NCBI RefSeq assembly: GCF_002933815.1
Contig: NZ_BEYR01000001.1
Location: 1,220,691-1,284,690 of the forward strand
Length of the DNA stretch: 64,000 nucleotides
Reading direction: 5' to 3'
DNA from: Sphingobacterium sp. HMA12
Lineage (GTDB): Bacteria; Bacteroidota; Bacteroidia; Sphingobacteriales; Sphingobacteriaceae
Made by a program: the position numbers and the translations under genes. The notes under the pieces were generated by a model. That model was not told the origin of the DNA. It was given only the letters and a program-made list of their open reading frames with translations, and did not search any database. Shown in pieces: positions 36,772 through 44,119 of this stretch (position 1 is the stretch's first letter; each line of letters opens with the position of its first letter).

Positions 36772-37104
36772 CTACGAACAGCAGCTTTTTACGTTCACTT
36801 CCTGGTTGAAGAACCTATTGAAATCACTCTGTACCGACTTCCACACTTCTTCGTCAATACAATAACAGACAGACTTTCCTTCAATAGTACCCTGAATAAT
36901 ACCCGTATTTTTTAGTTCCTTTAAATGCTGTGAAATAGTTGCCTGAGCAAGCCCAAGTTCATCAACAAGATCGTTGCATATACAGGCTTTTTTATCAATA
37001 ATGTACTGGAGTATCGCAATCCTGGCAGGGTGGCCCAATACTTTGAACGCTGCAGCCACTTTATTCTGCTCGTCCGTAAAAATTTCTGTCTTTGTAAGTC
37101 CCAT
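36772..37104 (-). CDS. arsR: ArsR-family metalloregulatory repressor
   Basis: A 110-residue protein from ATG 37104 (MGLTKTEIFTDEQNKV); the frame is open to 37206, but that would cross the operator. Winged-helix motif: AAFKVLGHPARIAILQYI, then KKACICNDLVDELG with the CxC sensor cysteines, then QATISQHLKELKNTG as recognition helix. It ends SCCS. It releases operator DNA when arsenite or antimonite binds. It is likely autoregulated. Confidence 0.93.
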   Translation of the reverse strand: MGLTKTEIFTDEQNKVAAAFKVLGHPARIAILQYIIDKKACICNDLVDELGLAQATISQHLKELKNTGIIQGTIEGKSVCYCIDEEVWKSVQSDFNRFFNQEVNVKSCCS

Positions 37105-37118
37105 AATGAAGCTTATTT

Positions 37119-37140
37119 TATATTGCAATATTACGATATT
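37119..37140. promoter_or_regulatory. ArsR operator copy 2 (before arsR)
   Basis: The same 22 bases as at 36732-36753, core ATTGCAATATTACGAT, 14 bases before the arsR start. A perfect duplicate indicates that both promoters are under the same repressor. Confidence 0.8.
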
Positions 37141-37202
37141 AAAATTTAAGATGCAAATAAAAATAAAAAATGCCGGAAATCGAGCGCATGGCGGGGGAGC
37201 GG

Positions 37203-38114
37203 TCAATTAAAAGATTGTCTGAACGCTAGAGGGGAGAGATTGGTCTTTTTCTTAAACAGTTTGTTGAAGGATTGTGGATGTTCAAAACCGAGTTGGTAGG
37301 CAATTTCTGCCACTGAGAGACTTGTGGCCGTGAGTTTTTCCTTGGCTTCTTCAATCAACTTGTCGTGGATGTGCTGTTGGGTGTTTTTGCCGGTAACCGA
37401 ACGTAGTAGATCACTTAAATAACGTGCTGATACATGGAGGCTTTCTGCTAAATACTCTACCGTCGGAAGCCCTTGTTTTAATGTTTCTTCGCTATCGAAA
37501 TACGCATCCAGCAATTTTTCCAATTGTGTTAGCAGCGTATGGTTGACGGCTTTTCGCGTGATAAACTGACGCTCGTAAAACCGGTTGCTATATTGCAATA
37601 GCATATCAATTTGTGACAAAATAATACCCTGGGTATGTTTGTCGATATGTTGATATTCTTTTTCGATTTTAAGAAAAATTTCTACAATGTCTTTTTCTTC
37701 CCGTTCGGACAGATGTAATGCTTCATTAAGCGCATACGAAAAGAAGTTATAATTTTTTATTGTGGTTGCAAGGGGATGCGTATACAAAAAATCAGGATGA
37801 AACATAAGCATGTAACCTTTTCCACATTCGATGTTCATTTTTCTGATTTCAGCAATCGTCAAGGATTGAATCTGTTTGGGCGCAATAAAGTTCATAGTTC
37901 CTTTGTCAAAATCGTAATAGTGCTGGCCGTACTTTATTTTTGCCGTAACGTCTTTTTTAAGCGAAATACAATAGAAATTCACACAGAACTGCTCCCAAAC
38001 GTTGCTTTCATCGGGTTTTATTCCAGCTACATCAATGACACTTACGAGCGGATGTAGTGGGGCCGGCAATGACAATTGCTTATGAAATTCGGATATGGAA
38101 TTGATACTGTGCAT
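37203..38114 (-). CDS. AraC-family transcriptional regulator
   Basis: A 303-residue regulator. The C-terminal HTH pair: YLAESLHVSARYLSDLLRSV (first) and SVAEIAYQLGFEHPQSFNKL, then FKKKTNLSPLAFRQ (second). The N-terminal half has cupin-like strands (GKGYMLMFHPDFLYTHPLA). It lies 64 bases downstream of an SDR gene on the same strand, and the arsR gene is downstream after 98 bases. It very likely regulates the SDR gene, as does the SDR/AraC set at 12.8-14.6 kb. Confidence 0.92.
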   Translation of the reverse strand: MHSINSISEFHKQLSLPAPLHPLVSVIDVAGIKPDESNVWEQFCVNFYCISLKKDVTAKIKYGQHYYDFDKGTMNFIAPKQIQSLTIAEIRKMNIECGKGYMLMFHPDFLYTHPLATTIKNYNFFSYALNEALHLSEREEKDIVEIFLKIEKEYQHIDKHTQGIILSQIDMLLQYSNRFYERQFITRKAVNHTLLTQLEKLLDAYFDSEETLKQGLPTVEYLAESLHVSARYLSDLLRSVTGKNTQQHIHDKLIEEAKEKLTATSLSVAEIAYQLGFEHPQSFNKLFKKKTNLSPLAFRQSFN

Positions 38115-38178
38115 CCTGTTTTTGTTTTACAAATTTACAAAAAACAACTGCCCGCAAAGACAGTTGCCGATTTAAAAA

Positions 38179-39003
38179 TTAGGCCTCAAATTGTTTTGCG
38201 ATTTCTTGCCTGAACGCTTCTTTTCCGATTGCCAGTCGTCTTTCATAGAGTGCATGTGCATCTTGGCCTGCCAGATAGCGTATTTGATCTTTATTGTCCG
38301 TTGCGGCTTCATACACTACCTGGGCAATTTGCGCTGCCGTGGAAGCATTTTGCATCATCACATCCATTTGTTCGAACAGTTTGTTTTCGATGTCTTCATA
38401 GTCCGGAGTTCGATTCATATCCAATGAACGACCTGCAAAATCTGTCGCGATTCCTCCCGGAGCAACTGTTTTGATCGCTATCCCAAATTTTTTCAGTTCA
38501 AAGGACATACTTTCGCTCCAGCCCTCCAAAGCGAATTTTGTCGCATGATACATCGAATGTAGTGGGAATCCCATAAATCCGCCAATTGATGTGGTCGAAA
38601 TAAATAAACCGCCTTGCTGTGCTCTAAAATGTGGAATAAATGCTTGTGTAACGCGCAATACACCCAACAGATTGGTGTTGATCTGGCGAAGTATTTTTTC
38701 GTCGCTCAAGGTTTCAAACGCGCCCATCAATCCATAACCTGCATTATTGAAAACGACATCAATTTTGGCTAAAGAGATTGCTTTTTCTACGGTTTCTTTA
38801 ATCTGCGCAGGATCGCTTACATCTAATTTTAATAGCGTAACATGTTCGATTTCGGTAAGCTCGGTTTCCTTTTCGGGATTTCGCATGGTTGCGATCACAT
38901 CCCAACCCGCTTGTTGAAATAGTTTGGCAGTTGCTTTTCCCAATCCGGAAGAAGCTCCTGTAATGAAAATTGTCTTTCTCATCGTGTTATTGTTTGATTC
39001 CAT
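38179..39003 (-). CDS. Short-chain dehydrogenase/reductase (SDR)
   Basis: A 274-residue classical SDR. TGASSGLG near residue 16 (nucleotide loop), NNAGYG near 89, STTSIGG near 141 (Ser) and YHATKFAL near 154 (Tyr/Lys). The basic residue after strand 2 (ATMRNPEK) indicates NADPH use. The first Met at 39003 is followed by MRKTIFITGAS at residue 8, and both starts are possible. The AraC regulator follows immediately. The substrate is unknown. Confidence 0.93.
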   Translation of the reverse strand: MESNNNTMRKTIFITGASSGLGKATAKLFQQAGWDVIATMRNPEKETELTEIEHVTLLKLDVSDPAQIKETVEKAISLAKIDVVFNNAGYGLMGAFETLSDEKILRQINTNLLGVLRVTQAFIPHFRAQQGGLFISTTSIGGFMGFPLHSMYHATKFALEGWSESMSFELKKFGIAIKTVAPGGIATDFAGRSLDMNRTPDYEDIENKLFEQMDVMMQNASTAAQIAQVVYEAATDNKDQIRYLAGQDAHALYERRLAIGKEAFRQEIAKQFEA

Positions 39004-39238
39004 ACCACAAATGTCTAAAGAAGGCTTAGGGTATCTGTTGCCAAATTGAGCTTGGTTGTAGTCAAAATGACGAAATCAAAATGGAAAAAAAAATCATCGA
39101 CTTTGGCACGATTATTTGTTGATATTCGTTATAAAAATTATACACTGTTAAGCTGATTTTTGCTCGATTAGTATACTTTTTAGCGTAATCATATTGGCGT
39201 AATTGCTGTAATTTAAAAATTTTAGAAGATCTATATTT

Positions 39239-39499
39239 ATGCAAGGCACGATTGACGGGATAAGCGGCGAGCCACATCGTTCACAGGTGTTCCGTTTAAC
39301 TTACAAAGGACAGGATTATCAGCTGGTGTTGTTGAAAAAGTCTTTATCAAAGCTCGATACGGAATTGCCAATTTTGCTCGACGGAATTGATCAAAAACTA
39401 GTAAAAAGGGGCGACTACTGGTTTTTTGAAAATATGCATTCGGATCAGCACTTTGCGACAGAGATTTGGCGTAATTTATCTCTTCGATATCGTCTTTAA
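39239..39499 (+). CDS. Unrecognised small protein (86 aa)
   Basis: An 86-residue soluble protein, MQGTIDGISGEPHRSQVFRL at the start, beta-rich in the first half and amphipathic at the end (HFATEIWRNLSLRYRL). It has no signal peptide, Cys or recognised motif. The frame is intact and the composition protein-like. It stands alone between the SDR gene and the convergent DUF2867-type gene. Confidence 0.6.
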   Translation: MQGTIDGISGEPHRSQVFRLTYKGQDYQLVLLKKSLSKLDTELPILLDGIDQKLVKRGDYWFFENMHSDQHFATEIWRNLSLRYRL

Positions 39500-39571
39500 A
39501 GCCAAAAATTTTACCTTATCTTGGCTCGTACTCCAAGAGATTAATAAATCATAACTTGTGAATTCTTATTT

Positions 39572-40990
39572 TTAAGGTTTAGCTATCCTGTTTATCATGC
39601 CCCTAAATATAAAGCCATGAAAAGGCCATACAGCATACCAATAGAGCCGTCCAGCGATGCCCAAGGGTCTAAAGGTCGCCGTCTGTAGCAAGATATTATC
39701 TTCGATCTTAAATTCTAGCCAGGCTTCTCCCGGGAGTTTCATCTCCGCATAAAGCAGTAATCTTTTGGTCTTTCGATCGGCGATCAGCACGCGCCAAAAA
39801 TCAAGTGCATCACCTGCAGCCAGATCGCTTTTGTTTTTTCGTCCCCTTCGCATCCCCACACCACCGACTAATTGGTCCATGAACCCACGGATTTTCCAGA
39901 GCCAATTGCCATAATACCAGCCAGAATTCCCACCAATGGACCAGATTTTGGTCAATGAGGCTTCACTATTTTGGAGCGGAGCCTTACGGACATCTTTAAA
40001 GCAACCGTAACTGGGTACCTCGAGTAACCGGGTGAGACCCCCAGCTAAAATTTTACTGGTTTGTGCATCTTTCCAGCTAGACACCACATTGTCGCTTTCA
40101 ATTTTTTGAAAAGCCAATTGTATCGATTGTCTGTAATTGATCAACTTGATCCCAAGCTCGTTCGCCAGATTATTGGGTTTACAGATCACTTCCACTTTCA
40201 TGCTATCCACCAGATTTCTGGCCAGGTGATAGGAAGTCGAAGTAACAAAATAAAGCCAGTAGGAGGAGAGCCTAGGTGTCATCAGTGGGATAACATAGAT
40301 CTGTCGCCTTAGTTTTCGTTCGGCAGCATATTGCAGCAGCATCTCTTTATAGCTCAGGATGTCGGGACCGCCAATATCATAGCTTTGGTTAAATGTTTGT
40401 GGATTAGCGATGACACCGATCATAAATTCGATCACGTTGCGTATGGCGATAGGTTGACATTTGGTTTGCAACCATTTGGGTGTAATCATAATGGGGAGTT
40501 TTTCTACCAGATCTCGTATGATCTCAAAAGATGCACTTCCCGAGCCAACGATGATACCAGCCCGCAGTGTTGTGACAGGAATCCGTCCGCTTGCTAATAT
40601 GCGCTCAACGTTTCTCCGCGAGTCGAGATGTTTGGACAATCGATCGGAATTAATTATTCCACTCAGATAGATGATCTGCTGGGCCGTGGTTTTTTCAATA
40701 AAGTTGCTGAAGTTGGTCGCGCAATCGGCTTCCATCTGTTGGAAATCACCTGATTGTGTAGCCATCGAATGGATTAGGAAATAAGCGATATCTATTTCAA
40801 GCGGAATATTTTTTAGGCTTTCTTTATTCAAAAAGTCAACTTCAATAATTTGAACTTGATCCGAGATTGCCGATGGATCAAAACGATTCTTATCTCTTAC
40901 ACAGCAAATAACTTCATGTCCCTGTTCCAACAGTACAGGCAAAAGACGTTTTCCGATATAACCTGTAACACCAGTTAAGAGAATTTTCAT
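39572..40990 (-). CDS. NAD(P)-binding epimerase-like protein with DUF2867 C-terminal domain
   Basis: A 472-residue protein. The N-terminal Rossmann fold opens GVTGYIGKRLLPVLLEQGHE (TGxxGxxG loop) and carries YLSGIINSD with Ser/Tyr positions of atypical extended SDRs (YbjT-like). Residues from about 330 are a DUF2867-like domain, with WSIGGNSGWYYGNWLWKIRG, VGGVGMRRGRK and a hydrophobic end (GRLYWYAVWPFHGFIFRGM). These proteins probably reduce or rearrange a quinone or lipid substrate; the family function is not firm. It is a single gene, with the long A+T-rich, debris-filled region at 40991 upstream. Confidence 0.85.
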   Translation of the reverse strand: MKILLTGVTGYIGKRLLPVLLEQGHEVICCVRDKNRFDPSAISDQVQIIEVDFLNKESLKNIPLEIDIAYFLIHSMATQSGDFQQMEADCATNFSNFIEKTTAQQIIYLSGIINSDRLSKHLDSRRNVERILASGRIPVTTLRAGIIVGSGSASFEIIRDLVEKLPIMITPKWLQTKCQPIAIRNVIEFMIGVIANPQTFNQSYDIGGPDILSYKEMLLQYAAERKLRRQIYVIPLMTPRLSSYWLYFVTSTSYHLARNLVDSMKVEVICKPNNLANELGIKLINYRQSIQLAFQKIESDNVVSSWKDAQTSKILAGGLTRLLEVPSYGCFKDVRKAPLQNSEASLTKIWSIGGNSGWYYGNWLWKIRGFMDQLVGGVGMRRGRKNKSDLAAGDALDFWRVLIADRKTKRLLLYAEMKLPGEAWLEFKIEDNILLQTATFRPLGIAGRLYWYAVWPFHGFIFRGMINRIAKP

Positions 40991-41146
40991 AACCTGAATT
41001 TTTTAGTGCAGATACCTGTTATTTAATATATAAATATACTAAAAATATATTTACACGCCTGTTTTAGTATAAAAATATATTATTAACATTCCCTCCGATG
41101 GACCAGATTTTGGCCAGTGGCCTAAGATCCCATACTTATATTTATT

Positions 41147-41296
41147 ACTAAAAATATTAGTTTTATTAAATTATTTTTTCGAAATTTATCGTCAACAACC
41201 AATTATTGTATCTATTGCTGATCTGGCTCCCAAAGCAAAACGGCGAGCGTGGAATTATGCGATCACCGAAGTGTGCATCGTGGTACTTATGTTGTC
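41147..41296 (+). pseudogene. Broken copy of the Rpn-type nuclease gene and its leader
   Basis: Two blocks match the intact gene at 18.5 kb. 41147-41215 resembles 18489-18557, which is the leader ending at the start codon (ACTAAAAATATTAG, then TCAACAACCAATTATTGTA). 41215-41293 resembles 18853-18931 (GAGCGTGGAATTATGC, then CGTGGTACTTATG). The 300 bases between are deleted in this copy. The rest of the 40991-41402 gap is A+T-rich, with no gene and no clear signal except a short match described in the findings. Confidence 0.85.
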
Positions 41297-41402
41297 GGAT
41301 TAGATAAGTTTGCTGTGGAGGATCAGTAAAAAGTCATGTAATCTGCTATTTAATTTTTATCTTTAGACCATAACCCATTAAAGACTTAAATAAAATTACC
41401 AG

Positions 41403-42050
41403 ATGAACAAGTATGCCCTTATTGTCGTTATTTTTTTCGTAGCCGTTAGTAAGCTTAGTGGACAAAATTCTGGTCCTGAATTTTATAGTGTCAAGTTAAT
41501 GGCAAGTTTTGACCGTGTCAAAGAAGCAATGCCTGAACTGGCAGCACGGTTGGGAAAAAGTAACTCATCCAGTCTTACCTCAATTTATGAAAACGATAGC
41601 AGCGCCGCTTTTGAAATCACGGAGCGCAACACAAATACCCAGCTGCTCGTCGATAACGAAAAGGAATACGAACGGCTCCTGTCGGAAGCTAAAACTGATC
41701 CTTACAAACCCAGTATTTATATGTTATATGAATATGAGCTAAAGGATAAGACAGCATCAGTAATACCTCCTAAAAAACCTCTTTCCATTATAGCATATGG
41801 ACTTGTCTGGACGCTGACCATCAAAAAAATCGCTGAAAAGGAAACCAATATCGTAATCCGTTATAAAGGAGAGGCGAAAGCGTTCACCGAAAAGATCAGG
41901 CGCGAATCTGAAAGTGATGCATATTATAACATAAAGATCGTTAAATCTGCAATAGATGACTTAAGAATGCGAAATATGGTTAGGGATATTTTGCTAAAGG
42001 AATTGCGGGTAGATCAGGATAATTCAATAACACGATCTCCGGCCAATTAA
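41403..42050 (+). CDS. Unrecognised exported protein (215 aa)
   Basis: A 215-residue protein with a signal peptide (MNKYALIVVIFFVAVSKLSG, then QNS). The mature part begins GPEFYSVKLMASFDRVKEAM and is a mix of helices and strands with a Pro/Lys-rich turn (TASVIPPKKPLS). No motif is recognised. A conserved-looking C-terminal segment DAYYNIKIVKSAIDDLRMRN could be a helix. The gene ends just before a strong terminator shared with the convergent DUF5856 gene. Confidence 0.72.
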   Translation: MNKYALIVVIFFVAVSKLSGQNSGPEFYSVKLMASFDRVKEAMPELAARLGKSNSSSLTSIYENDSSAAFEITERNTNTQLLVDNEKEYERLLSEAKTDPYKPSIYMLYEYELKDKTASVIPPKKPLSIIAYGLVWTLTIKKIAEKETNIVIRYKGEAKAFTEKIRRESESDAYYNIKIVKSAIDDLRMRNMVRDILLKELRVDQDNSITRSPAN

Positions 42051-42075
42051 CTTTATTTTGGTCGACAGTCAAAAG

Positions 42076-42106
42076 TCAAAAGCCCTTCTTCTGGAAGGGC
42101 TTTTGA
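42076..42106. terminator. Bidirectional terminator between convergent genes
   Basis: TCAAAAGCCCTTC and GAAGGGCTTTTGA form a perfect 13-base stem with a short loop. It separates the 41403 gene from the DUF5856 gene. Confidence 0.9.
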
Positions 42107-42139
42107 TTTAATATCATAGCCAAAAAGGCGTCTCCAGCG

Positions 42140-42529
42140 TTATTCTAACCGTTTTAGACGGAACAATAATTGCTGGACAGCTTCCTGTGCATCGTCAATA
42201 ATGGATTGGGAAAAAGTTTCTTTAAATAATCCTTCCCGCTTGCTTTCCACCTGCTTATAAAAGTCCTCAATATATTTAATATAGTTGGCGGGTTTTGAAG
42301 TTTCAGGAATAATGATATTCAGTGTACCTTCTAAAGAAAAAGTTGTCTCGACCAACCTGTCTGTAATGTCGATCAGGGATTCAATAGCCTGATCCAGGGA
42401 AATATGCGCTTCATAACTCCCTTTGCCTGTTATAGACCAATGGGTTAGCTTTAACGCATTTCTAAATGAAATCATTTCTCCCAGAAAGTTTGCAACCTCC
42501 TGTTTGGTGTTCTGTTGTTTTTTTGCCAT
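42140..42529 (-). CDS. DUF5856 family protein, ferritin-like in layout
   Basis: A 129-residue helical protein. The segment FLGEMISFRNALKLTHWSIT followed by SYEAHISLDQAIESLIDITD resembles the first helices of Dps/ferritin-type bundles (H-W near the start, acidic helix later), matching DUF5856. The role is unknown; stress or iron handling is only a guess. A damaged copy of its 3' part lies at 16903. It reads towards the shared terminator at 42076. Confidence 0.85.
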   Translation of the reverse strand: MAKKQQNTKQEVANFLGEMISFRNALKLTHWSITGKGSYEAHISLDQAIESLIDITDRLVETTFSLEGTLNIIIPETSKPANYIKYIEDFYKQVESKREGLFKETFSQSIIDDAQEAVQQLLFRLKRLE

Positions 42530-42876
42530 AATTATCTGTTTCCGCGTTTATATTCACTTTTGAGAAGATAACAAAATACCATCGCTCTTTGTTTTGGAAT
42601 GCTTTTTTGTTTTCAATCCACCGAGGGAAACAATCTCACAGGGCTAATAATAGTATGACCCGCCAATATGCCACAGTGACCTGTACTTATCAGCAGCATA
42701 TAGTCCCATCATTATTTTTTGTAACCAAACGGATATATATATTAATATCGCGAATCGTGAAGCAGTCCTAACGAATATTAAAGGGTCATTTTTTCACATG
42801 ATCCTACACCATACTTTTATCATCAAATAGGGCGTAGGTCTGCTCTATAGCATGTTCAAAATTAAACCAAAATGAA
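42530..42876. other. Non-coding A+T-rich gap (347 bases)
   Basis: I see no gene, hairpin with T run, or recognisable promoter pair. The short frames here are low-complexity. It holds the divergent upstream regions of the DUF5856 gene and the small secreted protein. Confidence 0.6.
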
Positions 42877-43248
42877 ATGAAAAAACTATTCATGAGTGCG
42901 GTAGCGGTGGCGGTGATGTCATCGGCAGCATTTGCAGGTACAGGAAAAGCAGCTGTAAACAAAACAGCTGAAACTAAAGCTATTGAAGCTACAACGGTAA
43001 GCGAAAAGGTGGAAGCACCGAAAATGGTCCACAGCTCACCGGACGGTACAAGACGCATTGAAATGGTGGAAATCAAAACCGCCAATTCATCGAAAGTCAG
43101 ATGTACATTCCGAATTGATTACTACGTGGGCGGACAGTATGACGGTTCGGTAACGATCAGCGGTAATTATTCCAGCTGTGGTGGTTTCTTCTGCCGTATG
43201 AAGGAACTGCTGACGGATACCTACGGTAGCAACGCTTATTACAACTAA
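42877..43248 (+). CDS. Small exported protein (123 aa) before a GLPGLI gene
   Basis: A signal peptide (MKKLFMSAVAVAVMSSAAFA, then GTGKAAV) is followed by an acidic, Lys/Glu-rich linker and a 60-residue C-terminal part with three cysteines (KVRCTFRIDYY, SSCGGFFCRMKE). The end is Tyr/Asn-rich (TYGSNAYYN). No family is recognised. It is 82 bases upstream of a GLPGLI gene that is translationally coupled to a TonB-dependent receptor, so it may act with them. Confidence 0.75.
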   Translation: MKKLFMSAVAVAVMSSAAFAGTGKAAVNKTAETKAIEATTVSEKVEAPKMVHSSPDGTRRIEMVEIKTANSSKVRCTFRIDYYVGGQYDGSVTISGNYSSCGGFFCRMKELLTDTYGSNAYYN

Positions 43249-43330
43249 TCGTCTAGCTGCTAAAGTTAATCATCAGAAAATTTAAATCCGAAAGTGGACC
43301 TCCGGGTTCACTTTCACATCTTTCAGTGTT

Positions 43331-44119
43331 ATGAGATCTTATTTTTTAGTTTGTTTATTGTTGTGTTCGGTCTGGGGTGTGCAGGCTCAGAAGCTGCATG
43401 CCGTTTATGAATATATCCCCTCCGGAGTTGCAACCTTTCGGGAGCATGTGTATGCTGAAAATGGCGTAAAAACTGTTGTCCGCGATTCCCTTCCCGTTGC
43501 ACGGGATACCAATACCGATGCCCTGGATCAGGATCCGGGAAGTATATTTGCTTTATCGCTCGATGTAGGCAAAAATTTCAGACGGGTGATCATCCAAAAA
43601 AATGACGATAAGGAAATACTGGAAACACGCTCACTGGAGGGTGTCAATTACCTGGTCAAGGATCAGTTCCCAGATCTGATCTGGAATACAAACTACAGCA
43701 GTACCGATACCCTGGGAAAATATGTATGCCATAAGGCTACGGCGAATTATCGGGGTACAACACTGATCGCTTACTATACCAACAGCATTCCGGTACCGAT
43801 AGGGCCATACAAATTTGGCGGACTGCCCGGGCTCATCGTCATGCTGTATAACGAAAGCGCAAACCCCAATTACTGGATTCTCAAAGAAATAGGATATCCA
43901 TACGCCGGTGATATCCCCGTAAAGGAATCCTACGTCTACGCATTGCCTAAATTGACGCTGCAGGAATATATCAGTAAATATGAGACCATCTCCGAAGAGA
44001 AAAAGCGGATTCTGGAGAGTAAATTTCCCGCCAGCGAGGTTGTTATCGAGGAAAGAACCAAGGCTAGGGGCACCGTGGAGCAAGTGTATGAATGGGAACA
44101 GAAAAACGTAAATGAATAG
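43331..44119 (+). CDS. GLPGLI family protein
   Basis: A 262-residue exported protein (signal MRSYFLVCLLLCSVWGVQA, then QKL). The family motif FGGLPGLIVMLYNES is near residue 160, preceded by YTNSIPVPIGPYK. GLPGLI proteins are found beside TonB-dependent receptors in Bacteroidota; the function is unknown. Its last 8 bases overlap the receptor gene, which implies translational coupling. Confidence 0.93.
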   Translation: MRSYFLVCLLLCSVWGVQAQKLHAVYEYIPSGVATFREHVYAENGVKTVVRDSLPVARDTNTDALDQDPGSIFALSLDVGKNFRRVIIQKNDDKEILETRSLEGVNYLVKDQFPDLIWNTNYSSTDTLGKYVCHKATANYRGTTLIAYYTNSIPVPIGPYKFGGLPGLIVMLYNESANPNYWILKEIGYPYAGDIPVKESYVYALPKLTLQEYISKYETISEEKKRILESKFPASEVVIEERTKARGTVEQVYEWEQKNVNE

